From Tetzosporium hominis (GTDB taxonomy: Bacteria > Bacillota > Bacilli > Bacillales_A > Planococcaceae): 64,000 nucleotides of DNA. The position numbers and the translations under genes were made by a program. Location: NCBI RefSeq assembly GCF_002265435.1, contig NZ_NOKQ01000220.1, positions 1 through 64,000 of the forward strand, given 5' to 3'. The notes beneath the pieces are model-generated. The model searched no databases. It was not told where the DNA came from and saw nothing but the letters and a program-made list of their open reading frames with translations. Positions within the stretch are counted from its first letter, which is position 1. The number at the start of each line of letters is the position of its first letter. This document shows positions 27,845-36,633 of the stretch, piece by piece.

Positions 27845-27870
27845 GAGTCCCCGAAATGGGTGACACCTCC
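27845..27870 (-). promoter_or_regulatory. conserved leader hairpin, second copy
   Basis: GGAGGTGTCACCC-ATTTC-GGGGACTC on the minus strand, 1 base from the TTG start. The first 13 bases are identical to the leader at 26478-26501. Confidence 0.5.
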
Positions 27871-27913
27871 AAAAAAATTGTAATTTCATAAAATTGTTCT
27901 TCTCTTGCTAAAA

Positions 27914-28042
27914 CTATTTAGTAGTTCGATTCGTTTGAGGCCCGACAAGTAGAAGAGACGCTGCTGTATTCATATGAAGTGTATAGCTATAGAAGTTATT
28001 TAATTTCTCCACTTCACCAATACGGAGTAAATCCTTCCCAAT
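27914..28042 (-). CDS. possible 42-residue protein with an ATT start
   Basis: A sigma-A-like promoter (TTTACG 28098-28103, 18 bases, TATCAT 28074-28079) leads into GAGAGGAGG and, 6 bases later, ATT. Reading from it gives (M)GKDLLRIGEVEKLNNFYSY and a Leu-rich end (AASLLLVGPQTNR). The only in-frame ATG upstream overlaps the -10 and has no SD. Either a real short gene with a rare start or an SD-like chance run. No family recognised. Confidence 0.35.
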   Translation of the reverse strand: MGKDLLRIGEVEKLNNFYSYTLHMNTAASLLLVGPQTNRTTK

Positions 28043-28186
28043 GTCGTTCCTCCTCTCTAAGTTCAATACTCCCATGATAGCATATTTTTTAATTGAGCGT
28101 AAATTCATAGGGCACTTTGACGGGAAGTGAAACCTTTTTGCGATAGAGACGTACAATCTAGTATAATTCTAATTGAGGTGAATGAA

Positions 28187-28477
28187 ATGGTAACTCTAAT
28201 CCATGTTGCCAGTGTCCTTTCTGTAGTCACGCTTTCTATAATTAAAGGTGTTACAGATAAAGACGTTCAAAAAAATATCCAAGCTTTACGTCAAAAGATT
28301 TGGTTCCAGATGTATTGGAATGACGAGAGCTACCGAGCGTTGATCGAGTCCGATGAGCAGCTTCAGAAAATGATTGGCTGTATCAACCGGGACAAGTTGA
28401 AAAAAGCGCGCTATGAAGCATGGCAACGTAAAAAGCTTGTTACATTGTTAGAAAAGAAGATGGCGGAAGCCTGTTAA
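28187..28477 (+). CDS. 96-residue protein with N-terminal membrane anchor
   Basis: ATG at 28187 with SD GAGGTGA 5 bases upstream; a longer frame above it has no SD. An N-terminal hydrophobic segment (LIHVASVLSVVTLSII) is followed by a basic helical domain rich in Lys, Arg and Trp. Unknown function. Ends with its own terminator. Confidence 0.65.
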   Translation: MVTLIHVASVLSVVTLSIIKGVTDKDVQKNIQALRQKIWFQMYWNDESYRALIESDEQLQKMIGCINRDKLKKARYEAWQRKKLVTLLEKKMAEAC

Positions 28478-28493
28478 ATAGGAAGTTTTCCGG

Positions 28494-28530
28494 GGAGTGC
28501 ATCCAGTTCAACGGGTTGCGCTCTTTTTAT
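28494..28530 (+). terminator. intrinsic terminator
   Basis: Imperfect stem GGAGtGCA/TGCgCTC with T5 after the 96-residue gene. Confidence 0.65.
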
Positions 28531-28600
28531 TTCTCGACCCTATTAAAAATGGATACCTTAACGTATAATTAAAAGAAACGATATAAAGGGAGGGCGTTAT

Positions 28601-28987
28601 ATGTGGCAAGACTTTAAAGCTTTTGCGTTTAAAGGGAATGTACTGGAACTCGCAATTGCAGTTGTTATTGGAGCGGCTTTTGGAAAAATTGTTGCATCTT
28701 TAGTAGAAAACATCATCACACCATTGATTGGTCTTGTGATGGGTGGAGTCGATTTCTCAGGCCTAGCTGTGACTGTAGGAGAAGCAAATGTGAAATATGG
28801 TGCTTTCATTCAATCGATTATTGATTTCTTGATCATTGCGTTTGTCATCTTCTTATTTATCCGTCTGCTAGGCAAGTTGAAACGAAAAGAAGACATCAAG
28901 CCAGAAGAAGGCCCGACAATCGATTCGAAAGAAGAGTTGTTGATTGAGATTCGGGATCTGTTAAAACAACAAAATACACTCCGTTAA
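28601..28987 (+). CDS. mscL: large-conductance mechanosensitive channel
   Basis: 128 residues, normal for MscL. First helix [22 protein letters not shown] gates the pore, then the extracellular loop with FSG, second helix [15 protein letters not shown], and a charged cytoplasmic helix ending LIEIRDLLK. Opens under hypo-osmotic stress to release solutes. SD AGGGAGGG 8 bases before the ATG; own terminator. Confidence 0.97.
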   Translation: MWQDFKAFAFKGNVLELAIAVVIGAAFGKIVASLVENIITPLIGLVMGGVDFSGLAVTVGEANVKYGAFIQSIIDFLIIAFVIFLFIRLLGKLKRKEDIKPEEGPTIDSKEELLIEIRDLLKQQNTLR

Positions 28988-28993
28988 GACCGG

Positions 28994-29024
28994 CCGCCTG
29001 GAACTTTGTTTCTAGGCGGTTTTT
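28994..29024 (+). terminator. mscL terminator
   Basis: Stem CCGCCT/AGGCGG with T5. Confidence 0.85.
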
Positions 29025-29072
29025 GCTATCCTTGAGGCCTGTCACGCGTTCTAATACTTAAGAGGTGAACCG

Positions 29073-29780
29073 ATGAAGAAACGTATTCTTGTTGGAGTGA
29101 TGACACTAGTCGTAATGGGGTTTGTTTTGTTTTTTAGAGAAGGGCTTCTTCTGCAGATGATTGGGGTGTCCTGGGAAGTTCCGTGGACGGAACGAGTAGA
29201 AGTAGAAGACAAGACGGAGTTTGTAGATACTAACGGCAATGGCATTACCGACCAGTTAGATATCGTAGCAGCTGCTAGGGAAGAGGTAGAGAATCGCACG
29301 ACCTATCAGAGCGCTTATTATGCAGGTGGCTACCCACCTGAAGATGAAGGGGTCTGCACGGACGTAATTTGGCGTGGTCTAATGGGAGCGGACATTGATT
29401 TGAAGACCGCAATGGATACAGATATTGCAGCAAATGTGGACGCCTATCCTAGAACCGCTGGAAAACCAGATCCCAATATTGATTTTCGACGTGTTCCGAA
29501 TCAATTCGCTTTTTTAGAAAGACATGCAGAATCGCTAACGACCGAATTGAGACCAGGTGACCCTGACAATCTAGCGGAGTGGCAGCCAGGCGATATCGTT
29601 ATTTTCCTTGAAGGTACGGATCACGCAGGAATCATCTCTGATAGAAGAGCTAAAGATGGAACACCCTACATGATTCACAATACACCACCTTTTGCAGTGG
29701 AAACCAAATTGACGTCCACTCGACAACAGATTGCAGGTCATTACCGCTGGAATTATGAAGGAAAAGGGGTCACCCCCTGA
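29073..29780 (+). CDS. DUF1287-family secreted or membrane-anchored protein
   Basis: 235 residues with one N-terminal hydrophobic segment (uncleaved anchor or signal). The main domain matches DUF1287: YYAGGYPPEDEGVCTDVIWR with its Cys, WQPGDIVIFLEGTDHAGIIS with His, and IHNT, which together suggest a papain/NlpC-like Cys-His hydrolase acting on the cell wall. A DTNGNGITDQLDI stretch near residue 52 looks like a calcium-binding dockerin-type loop. Ends overlapping the convergent gene by a few bases. Confidence 0.8.
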   Translation: MKKRILVGVMTLVVMGFVLFFREGLLLQMIGVSWEVPWTERVEVEDKTEFVDTNGNGITDQLDIVAAAREEVENRTTYQSAYYAGGYPPEDEGVCTDVIWRGLMGADIDLKTAMDTDIAANVDAYPRTAGKPDPNIDFRRVPNQFAFLERHAESLTTELRPGDPDNLAEWQPGDIVIFLEGTDHAGIISDRRAKDGTPYMIHNTPPFAVETKLTSTRQQIAGHYRWNYEGKGVTP

Positions 29781-30171
29781 TAAGCATGTGCAGTCCCTCG
29801 AGTTTTAATTGAGGACGATCCACTAGAAACAAGCGGTTTGAATAGGCCAGACGAGATGGAACGTGGCGTTCTTCAGGAGCAGACCAATATTCGACAGATT
29901 GACCGGCTTGTAAGCAAAATGTCGTATCTTCGATATAGAGGAGCCCATCCGAGCGACGTATCACTTCACCCGCATAGAGGACAGGGTCGGTTCCATAGCG
30001 AATCAATGTAGAAAGTTCTCTCGTCTTTTCACTAAGTAGTTGATGGAATTCAGAAGATGTAAAGTGCGCTTCTTCGTAGGCGTAGCCTTCAAATAGATTT
30101 GCGAGCTGATGCAGTTCTTGGGCGATGGGTTTTAAAGCGGGATGGTGGTGGCGTTCATTTGAATACAACAT
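29770..30171 (-). CDS. SOS-box-controlled protein of unknown function
   Basis: 133 residues from the ATG at 30171, chosen because GGAG lies 8 bases before it while the upstream in-frame starts fall in or above the LexA box. The N-terminal half is helical (PALKPIAQELHQLANLFEGY), the C-terminal 65 residues look like a small beta domain (EVIRRSDGLLYIEDTTFCL, then a Tyr/Arg-rich end). No catalytic motif. The LexA box upstream indicates induction by DNA damage. Confidence 0.7.
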   Translation of the reverse strand: MLYSNERHHHPALKPIAQELHQLANLFEGYAYEEAHFTSSEFHQLLSEKTRELSTLIRYGTDPVLYAGEVIRRSDGLLYIEDTTFCLQAGQSVEYWSAPEERHVPSRLAYSNRLFLVDRPQLKLEGLHMLIRG

Positions 30172-30188
30172 GCACATCACTCCTAATA

Positions 30189-30202
30189 AGAACATTTGTT
30201 CT
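30189..30202 (-). promoter_or_regulatory. LexA (SOS) box
   Basis: AGAACATTTGTTCT, 12 of 14 matches to the Bacillus SOS consensus CGAAC-N4-GTTYC, located between the probable -10 (TAAAAT) and the start of the minus-strand gene. Confidence 0.7.
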
Positions 30203-30242
30203 ATTTTATCATGCAATATCCTATTCAACAAGAGTCAAAATG

Positions 30243-30279
30243 AAAAGGGCTTTCTCTATTTTAGAGAAACCCCTTTTTT
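30243..30279 (-). terminator. terminator of the MFS gene, bidirectional
   Basis: AAAAGGG.TTTCTCTA/TAGAGAAA.CCCTTTT stem; contains the MFS stop codon. Confidence 0.75.
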
Positions 30280-31710
30280 GCCGCATAGAAAGCTGGCGAA
30301 AGCGCCTGCAATCAGTACAAAACATGTCACCATGAATAAAACAGATACATCTGGATGAATAAAGGCTAGTCCTGAAGATCCTAACACGACACCGAGTGAG
30401 AAGAACGCATAAAAGTACCCGTAGGCTTTTCCTCTATTTTGCTTGGTCGTCCCTCTATAAAGAAAAACGTTGATACTCGGAAACGTAAAAGCAAATCCAA
30501 TTCCATAGAAAAACAGAATGATATAAAACACTACAATCGAATCGCTGATTCCTAGACTGAACTGAGCAAGAGCAATCACCAAAACACCAATTTGGAAGTT
30601 GAGAAGTGGCGACCACCGATCAAATAAACGACGAATAGGAGAGACGAAGACTAGCACCGCGGTTAAACCGAATACGCTAAGGAGCGTCCCACTTACACGT
30701 GAACTAAAGCCTAGCTCTTCCACACGAAGTGGCAATAAATAAGCGAGCGCACCTTGAGAGAACATCATCAAAAAAGCGCCCATAAACGAAATCAGTAATG
30801 CGGGATTTCTAGTCAGCGCTTCAGGTCGTTCTGTCGTTCGCTTAAACAGCTGCCCTCTTAGTAAAAGAAAGGCACCAATCAGTAAAAGCACTCCGAATAG
30901 ACCGACGATTCGTAATACAAAAGGCGCTGAAGTCTGCGCAGCCAAGATGCCACTGAATGCGGGGCCGATAATAGCAGCAGCTCCCACAAAAGCACCCGTG
31001 AGTGCATTCTCACTCCCTGCTGAGTTCTCTTTACTTTGATTCGCTACAAAAGTGAAGGCGGCGGGAACGATAAAGCCACCGATGAAGCCATGGAAGAAAC
31101 GAACTACTAGGAGAGCTTCAGGTGACTCGACAGCCGAATACAGAAAGAGCATTGCGGCTGTTCCCGCCAAACCAATCACTAGCAGTCGGTAAGGACCGAA
31201 GCGGTCAGTCAACAAACCCGCCAGTAAGTTTCCACCGGTGTTGGATAGGGAGTACATCCCCACCGCGATCCCTGCGATGAACGTCGTAGCTCCTAAACTG
31301 GTGGCAAAGGTGCTGATGATAGGTAGCTGTGCAAATAAGTCCATAAATGAAAAGAAAATGATGGCATAGACAAGCCAGACTATCGGAAAGGCCCTGGTCT
31401 GAAACTCAGACTCGCGCTTTTTAACAGCACGATCTAAAACAAAGTTCGCAAACGGGATGAAAGCTGCTCCTATAGCTAACAAGCTCCAATACAGCTTCCA
31501 ACCCACTGTTAACTGAACGATGACGATGCTGACTACATATCCAATGAAGATGGCGCCGTGGATAGATCCTGCATAGGTCACGGCCACAGGTAAATCAGCG
31601 AGATATTTTAAAGGTACAGCAATTCCAAGCAAGACTAAGAGAGAAATGCCATCTGCAATTCCAAAGAATCGAAACAATCGTATAGGTAGATACCGTCTTT
31701 CTGTGTGCAC
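30256..31710 (-). CDS. MFS transporter
   Basis: 484 residues with 12 predicted helices, conserved MFS motif in loop 2-3 (GLLTDRFGPYRLLVIG) and a repeat-like GTLLSVFGLTAVLVFVSPIRRLFDR in the second half. Start GTG at 31710 has AGAAGGG 6 bases upstream and is preferred over TTG at 31731. Exports an unknown compound, possibly a drug or sugar. Divergent from the TRIC gene. Confidence 0.85.
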   Translation of the reverse strand: MHTERRYLPIRLFRFFGIADGISLLVLLGIAVPLKYLADLPVAVTYAGSIHGAIFIGYVVSIVIVQLTVGWKLYWSLLAIGAAFIPFANFVLDRAVKKRESEFQTRAFPIVWLVYAIIFFSFMDLFAQLPIISTFATSLGATTFIAGIAVGMYSLSNTGGNLLAGLLTDRFGPYRLLVIGLAGTAAMLFLYSAVESPEALLVVRFFHGFIGGFIVPAAFTFVANQSKENSAGSENALTGAFVGAAAIIGPAFSGILAAQTSAPFVLRIVGLFGVLLLIGAFLLLRGQLFKRTTERPEALTRNPALLISFMGAFLMMFSQGALAYLLPLRVEELGFSSRVSGTLLSVFGLTAVLVFVSPIRRLFDRWSPLLNFQIGVLVIALAQFSLGISDSIVVFYIILFFYGIGFAFTFPSINVFLYRGTTKQNRGKAYGYFYAFFSLGVVLGSSGLAFIHPDVSVLFMVTCFVLIAGAFASFLCGKKGVSLK

Positions 31711-31881
31711 CAAAAACCCTTCTTTCTTCAACTCTCTTCAGTATTTCATAGAAAAAATAAACGGGCAAGTAGGGCACTGGAAACTTCCTTATTTTCGGAA
31801 TATCAACAGTGTGATATGATAGCAAAAGTGAATTTTAAGGTCTGACCTTTTCACAAGTGACACATAGAGGAGTTATGCCCC

Positions 31882-32484
31882 GTGGTTTGGGATGTATTGA
31901 ATGTAATCGGCACACTAGCGTTTTGTATCAGTGGAGCCCTTGTCGCCATGGAAGTCAAATATGACATTATGGGAATTTATATATTAGGTTTGATTACGGC
32001 TTTTGGGGGAGGAGCAGTCCGCAACCTGATGATCGGATTGCCGATTGTGGAAGTCTGGCAGCAGACGACGTTGTTTGTCATTGCACTCATCGCGATGACG
32101 TTATTCATCTTGTTGCCGAAAAGTTTTATTTTTCATCTAAAGGAATGGTCCGTGTTTGATGCTATCGGATTGTCTGCATTTGCCGTTCAAGGGGCCATGT
32201 ATGCGCAATCTATGGACATGCCTTTGCTTGCGGTCATGTTTTCGGCTTCCATCACCGGAGCGGGTGGGGGAATTATTCGAGACGTACTCGCTCAGAAACG
32301 GCCAAGCGTCTTCACCAGAGAAGTCTATTTGCTCTGGGCTATCATGGCAGGCTTTATCATCGGAATGGATTGGATCACAACAGATGTTCAACATTATGCC
32401 TTGTTTGGAATCATCCTGTTACTTCGTCTTGTATCTCAGCGCTATAACTGGGATTTGCCAATTCGTACGTTTACTGAAGAATGA
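31882..32484 (+). CDS. TRIC-type (UPF0126) cation channel
   Basis: 200 residues with seven predicted helices and the duplicated Gly motif of this family (FGGGAVRNLMIG and ITGAGGGIIRDVL). Prokaryotic TRIC proteins conduct K+ or related cations as trimers. GTG start with SD GAGGAG 9 bases before it. Lies upstream of other potassium-related genes, which fits but does not prove the role. Confidence 0.88.
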   Translation: MVWDVLNVIGTLAFCISGALVAMEVKYDIMGIYILGLITAFGGGAVRNLMIGLPIVEVWQQTTLFVIALIAMTLFILLPKSFIFHLKEWSVFDAIGLSAFAVQGAMYAQSMDMPLLAVMFSASITGAGGGIIRDVLAQKRPSVFTREVYLLWAIMAGFIIGMDWITTDVQHYALFGIILLLRLVSQRYNWDLPIRTFTEE

Positions 32485-32574
32485 CGAAGCAGTCACTTTA
32501 CTGAAAAAAAACGACTTTCCTATGGTACACTTGTAGAGAACATTGTCGAAAGATGGTGTCGAAGGAGTGATACG

Positions 32575-33048
32575 ATGCAAGCCCGTTTAGTAAAGCGCGA
32601 ACGCAGCTATATGGTGGGAATAGCAGTATCGATTCCTTCCGACCAACAACAGAATATTAAATTAAATAAGACGGTAATGAAACGATTGGTCTCGTTGCAA
32701 CGCTATTTGACGTTGCAGGGAACAGAAGAGATCATCGCCATCCGTTCTTCTAAACAACATACAGAAGGTCATTTTGATTGGGTCATTGGTTACGATGTGC
32801 CGAGGCGTTTTCTTGTCCACCGAGATTTTACTCTATGTGAAGTACCTAGTGGAACGTACTTTGTCGGTACAAAGGGAGCCCGGGTAGAGTCTGTTTATAA
32901 TTCCATGAAAAGTCATTGGGTCATGGCAGAAATGTATGATGAGAATAAAACTTTATTTGAGCGGTACACCATTTCGGGTGAAGACAAACGTGTAGAAGTC
33001 TTCAGCCGTGTGAAAGCAAAAGTAAACCCATTACAGAACTATGCCTAA
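32575..33048 (+). CDS. GyrI-like effector-binding domain protein
   Basis: 157 residues of the GyrI/SbmC-like fold: LVKRERSYMVGIAV, FDWVIGYDVPRRF, VPSGTYFVGTKG and a following helix and strand pattern. Binds small molecules; some members bind gyrase or serve as the ligand part of AraC/MerR regulators. No DNA-binding domain here. SD AAGGAG 8 bases before the ATG. Own terminator. Confidence 0.75.
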   Translation: MQARLVKRERSYMVGIAVSIPSDQQQNIKLNKTVMKRLVSLQRYLTLQGTEEIIAIRSSKQHTEGHFDWVIGYDVPRRFLVHRDFTLCEVPSGTYFVGTKGARVESVYNSMKSHWVMAEMYDENKTLFERYTISGEDKRVEVFSRVKAKVNPLQNYA

Positions 33049-33051
33049 ACG

Positions 33052-33084
33052 AGCATCTTTCCTTTCTAGGAGGGATGCTTTTTT
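33052..33084 (+). terminator. intrinsic terminator
   Basis: Stem GCATC..CCT/AGG..GATGC with T6, between the GyrI-like gene and ktrA. Confidence 0.8.
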
Positions 33085-33087
33085 GTG

Positions 33088-33116
33088 TTGACAACTAGAT
33101 GCCGGAGGAGTACTGT
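33088..33116 (+). promoter_or_regulatory. sigma-A promoter of ktrAB
   Basis: TTGACA, 17-base spacer, TACTGT. Transcription would begin near 33123, so any start codon at 33099 is too early. There is no room for a ydaO c-di-AMP riboswitch, which controls ktrAB in B. subtilis. Confidence 0.75.
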
Positions 33117-33158
33117 ATCTCTATTCAATGCGCATGCGCAGAGGAAGGACGAAACAAC

Positions 33159-33815
33159 ATGGATCAAACGTTTGCAGTATTCGGGCTCGGCCGATTTGGA
33201 GGAAGCCTTGTCAAAGAGCTGTCCCAAATGAATCAAGAAATTTTAGCAGTCGACCTGGATCCAGAACGCGTCGATTATTACACACAATTTGCTACTCACG
33301 CTGTAGTCGCTAGTGGGTATGATGAAAAAGCACTTCGCGCACTAGGAGTTCGCAACATTGACCACGCCTTCGTATCGTTTGGAGAAAACATTCAGGCTAG
33401 TGTTTTAACGACGATGGTATTGAAAGAGCTCGGGATTCCCAAAGTGTGGGCAAAAGCACATGACGAGAACCACGGGAAAATTTTAGAGAAAATCGGGGCA
33501 GACCGCGTCATACACCCAGAACGGGATATGGCCAAACGAATCACGCACAATCTGCATTCTTCTAAAATTATTGACTTCATCGAGTTGTCCGATACGTATA
33601 GTATTGCTGAAATTAAAGTGACAGAGCGATTAATCGGAAAACGATTAGCAGACCTTGATCTTCAGAGGAATTATAATGTGAATTTTGTAGCGTTGCAGCG
33701 AGGAAATCGAACGATTCTTAGTTTCTCGGACGAGGAGCAAGTGCAGGCTGGCGACTTGATCATCATTATTGGAAACAATGAAGATATCGAAAAGTTTGAT
33801 ACTCAAGGTTCTTAA
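33159..33815 (+). CDS. ktrA: KtrA potassium-uptake regulatory subunit
   Basis: 218 residues from ATG 33159 (SD GAGGAAGG; the in-frame ATG at 33099 lies before the transcript start). Contains an RCK_N Rossmann fold with GLGRFGGS, acidic end of strand 2 (AVDLDPERV), and an RCK_C domain with the c-di-AMP-binding-like IAEIKVTERLIGKRLADLDL. Forms an octameric ring that gates KtrB with ATP/ADP. Operon with ktrB, 23 bases apart. Confidence 0.93.
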   Translation: MDQTFAVFGLGRFGGSLVKELSQMNQEILAVDLDPERVDYYTQFATHAVVASGYDEKALRALGVRNIDHAFVSFGENIQASVLTTMVLKELGIPKVWAKAHDENHGKILEKIGADRVIHPERDMAKRITHNLHSSKIIDFIELSDTYSIAEIKVTERLIGKRLADLDLQRNYNVNFVALQRGNRTILSFSDEEQVQAGDLIIIIGNNEDIEKFDTQGS

Positions 33816-33838
33816 CTTATTAAAAAGAAGGCGAAACT

Positions 33839-35173
33839 ATGAATCAGATCTGGCGCTATTTTCGAGTAACCGACTATTCACCGGCAGCAGTCATTGCTCT
33901 TAGTTTTTTACTCACTATTTTTATTGGGACTATTTTATTGAGCTTACCAATTGCACATGTGGGGGACTTAAGATTTATAGATGCCTTGTTTTTTGCGACT
34001 TCTGCGACTACAGTAACAGGTTTGGGAGTGGCAGATACGGCTTCTACGTTCACCCTCTTTGGGGAGATTGTCTTAATGTTCCTCATGCAGTTTGGCGGCA
34101 TTGGGTTGATGACGTTCTCAGTGGCTATCTTAGTCATCTTGAAAAAGAAAATTTCGTTGAAGCAGCGTTTGTTTATCAGAGATTCGTATAATCAACCAGC
34201 TGTTGGTGGTATGGTGCGGTTGACTAGAAGTATTCTAATCTTTGTTTTTACAGTGCAGGCTATTGCATTTGTGCTGTTAACCTTTCATTGGAGTCAACGT
34301 TTTTCTTTAGGGGAAGCGAGCTATTTAGCCGCGTTTCACGTGATCTCCGCTTTCAACAATGCGGGCTTCTCCTTGTTCCCAGATAATTTAATTGGCTTTC
34401 AACAAGACCCATTTACCTTACTGTTGATTAGTAGCTTGTTTATCATTGGGGGAATCGGCTTTATTGTCGTACTTGAAGTGTTTCAGAAGAAGCGGTTCCG
34501 TGACTGGAGCTTGCATACCAAGTTGATGATTTATGGTACGTTGATTTTAAATGGTGTCGCGATGATTCTGTTCTTCTTATTAGAGTTCCGCAATCCGCAG
34601 ACACTTGCGTCATTATCTGCTGTTGACCAATGGGCTAATGCCTATTTTGCAGCGGTAACACCACGTACTGCAGGTTTTAACACACTAGATTATTCCCAGA
34701 TCACAGATTCTTCTTTGATGCTGACCTTGCTTCTCATGTTTATCGGAGGAGGAACGGCTTCAACAGCTTCTGGTATTAAACTGACTACGTTTATCGTGCT
34801 ATTTCTAGCGACTCTTGCGTTCTTCCGAAACGATGAAGAACCTTTTATCTTCGGACGAACTATAAAAAAAGAAGTGGTCATGCGGTCTTTTGCTATTACC
34901 GTAATCAGTATGTTTACGATAGGTCTGTTGTTTTTCTTTGTCACCATCTCCGAGAAATTGGATTTCGACCCGTTGTTATTTGAAGTGGTTTCTGCATTTG
35001 GCACGGTTGGCCTTTCTATGGGAGTTACCGCTGGCCTTTCTGATGCGGGTAAATTGCTTATATGTATCGGTATGTTTATTGGGCGAATCGGACCTTTAAC
35101 TTTATTCTTCTTATTGGCGCGACCTAAGGATCGACATTTCCGATATGCATATGATCAAGTTTATACAGGGTAG
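33839..35173 (+). CDS. ktrB: KtrB potassium-transporting membrane subunit
   Basis: 444 residues, four M1-P-M2 repeats with filter sequences TGLG, NAGF, TAGF and TVGL that each supply a Gly to the selectivity filter. Takes up K+ (Na+-coupled) under osmotic stress. SD AAGAAGG about 8 bases before the ATG. Operon partner of KtrA. No terminator seen after it. Confidence 0.95.
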   Translation: MNQIWRYFRVTDYSPAAVIALSFLLTIFIGTILLSLPIAHVGDLRFIDALFFATSATTVTGLGVADTASTFTLFGEIVLMFLMQFGGIGLMTFSVAILVILKKKISLKQRLFIRDSYNQPAVGGMVRLTRSILIFVFTVQAIAFVLLTFHWSQRFSLGEASYLAAFHVISAFNNAGFSLFPDNLIGFQQDPFTLLLISSLFIIGGIGFIVVLEVFQKKRFRDWSLHTKLMIYGTLILNGVAMILFFLLEFRNPQTLASLSAVDQWANAYFAAVTPRTAGFNTLDYSQITDSSLMLTLLLMFIGGGTASTASGIKLTTFIVLFLATLAFFRNDEEPFIFGRTIKKEVVMRSFAITVISMFTIGLLFFFVTISEKLDFDPLLFEVVSAFGTVGLSMGVTAGLSDAGKLLICIGMFIGRIGPLTLFFLLARPKDRHFRYAYDQVYTG

Positions 35174-35357
35174 CTGGGACTTAATAACCAATTATTTTTA
35201 AATTTAATATGACAAAATTCTTCATTTAGATAAAATGCTCTAGCAACTCTTTATTTTTCTAACTTTTCAGTTAATTTCACTTCTTTAGGACGACTTTTCT
35301 CTTTTTTCATGTAATGAAGTTAGTTCTAATAAGGACTTTGCAAAAGAAAGGAAGTTA

Positions 35358-35380
35358 GACGACTGTCGTCTTTTGTCGTC
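35358..35380 (+). promoter_or_regulatory. GTCGTC repeats, candidate operator before cyclase gene
   Basis: GACGAC-T-GTCGTC (35358-35370) forms a perfect 6-bp inverted repeat, and a third GTCGTC follows at 35375-35380. They lie 50-70 bases before the diguanylate cyclase start. Regulator unknown. Confidence 0.45.
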
Positions 35381-35431
35381 TTACAGTACGATGTAAAGTA
35401 GAAGGACTAATTTCTGAATGGAGAGATTCGT

Positions 35432-36583
35432 ATGAGAGGGAAGCTATCCAGACTTCAAATTTATCTTCTTGTAGCCTTGTGTGCTTTACTCTTTACGAGT
35501 GTTTGGAGTTATCTGTCCTTTGTCAGTATTGAACAACAAACGACAAAGGTGGCAGAACAAGATATTCCACTCTCCAATACAGCCAGTCAGCTCTACCCAC
35601 TGATGTTAGATCAAGAACTGTCTATTCGAAATTATGTCTACCTCCAAGACAAATTGTCTTTACAGCAATTTGAGATTGCCAATGCGCGTATGCACGATGT
35701 CCTCCGAGATATTGAAGAGCTGGATCAAGCTCATCCGATAATGAACCAGTTGATTAATGAAGAAGCGGTCCCTGTTATTGTGGAAATGGAAGCTTTTCAC
35801 TTTGATCAAATCAAACGTATTCAAGACGGTGACATCGAGTTAGCCAATGAACTAAGAAACTTGCAACGGTCCAATTTAAATGTTTTACGTTTTGTCGATT
35901 CGAAGATTCAAGAAGACAGTGATGCTATTATCGCACGAGCCTTTGAGGAAAGTAGAGAAGCTTCCAACTCGGCTCGCTGGATGATCTTATTCGTGTCAGC
36001 GTTAACTTTCTTGATCTTTGTAGCATTTGTTCACAGTTTCCGTGTGGAACAAAGTCAAAAAGCGCTGGTTTATAAATCTCTTCATGATGCACTCACGGGA
36101 ATTCCAAATCGACGCTCTTTTGATGAACGCTTAGAAGAAGCATGGCGCGATGCACGGCAGCTAAATAAACCCTTGTCACTGATTCTGATTGATATTGATG
36201 CTTTTAAACTTTACAACGACACGTACGGTCACTTGGAAGGAGATGCTTGCCTCCGAAAAGTGGCACAAGTATTACGTCGAGTCGTGAAGGACCCTGCAAC
36301 ACCTGCAAGGTATGGTGGCGAAGAGTTTGCTGTAATCCTACCTGTAGAAACAGCCTCGGAGGCACGTGAACTTGCTGAGACGATTCGCCAAGAGATTCTC
36401 GACTTGAATGTGGCTCATACAGGCTATCATCCTCTTTGCAAACTAACCGTTAGCTTAGGAGTAAGCACAATGGTGCCAGGCCTCTATGAAAGTGAGAAAG
36501 AATTAATTGCTCGAGCCGATGCAGCCCTGTATCAATCAAAAGATAAAGGACGCAATCGCGTAACCGTGAATAATATTAAATAG
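35432..36583 (+). CDS. membrane diguanylate cyclase
   Basis: 383 residues. One helix at 10-30, an extracytoplasmic helical sensor (CHASE3/four-helix-like) to about 180, a second helix at 184-201, and a GGDEF domain. GGEEF at 295-299 with DALTGIPNRR and IDIDAFKLYND is intact, so it should make c-di-GMP. The RxxD inhibitory site is not seen before the motif, so product inhibition may be weak. Monocistronic; terminator follows. Confidence 0.92.
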   Translation: MRGKLSRLQIYLLVALCALLFTSVWSYLSFVSIEQQTTKVAEQDIPLSNTASQLYPLMLDQELSIRNYVYLQDKLSLQQFEIANARMHDVLRDIEELDQAHPIMNQLINEEAVPVIVEMEAFHFDQIKRIQDGDIELANELRNLQRSNLNVLRFVDSKIQEDSDAIIARAFEESREASNSARWMILFVSALTFLIFVAFVHSFRVEQSQKALVYKSLHDALTGIPNRRSFDERLEEAWRDARQLNKPLSLILIDIDAFKLYNDTYGHLEGDACLRKVAQVLRRVVKDPATPARYGGEEFAVILPVETASEARELAETIRQEILDLNVAHTGYHPLCKLTVSLGVSTMVPGLYESEKELIARADAALYQSKDKGRNRVTVNNIK

Positions 36584-36593
36584 CATGAACTTT

Positions 36594-36620
36594 CCAGCCT
36601 GATTACCGGGCTGGTTTTTT
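36594..36620 (+). terminator. cyclase terminator
   Basis: Stem CCAGCC/GGCTGG with T6. Confidence 0.85.
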
Positions 36621-36633
36621 GTTTGACTATTTA

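Noticed and set aside
33049-33158. ydaO c-di-AMP riboswitch before ktrAB
   Set aside because: The promoter lies only about 40 bases from the start codon; there is no space or motif for it.
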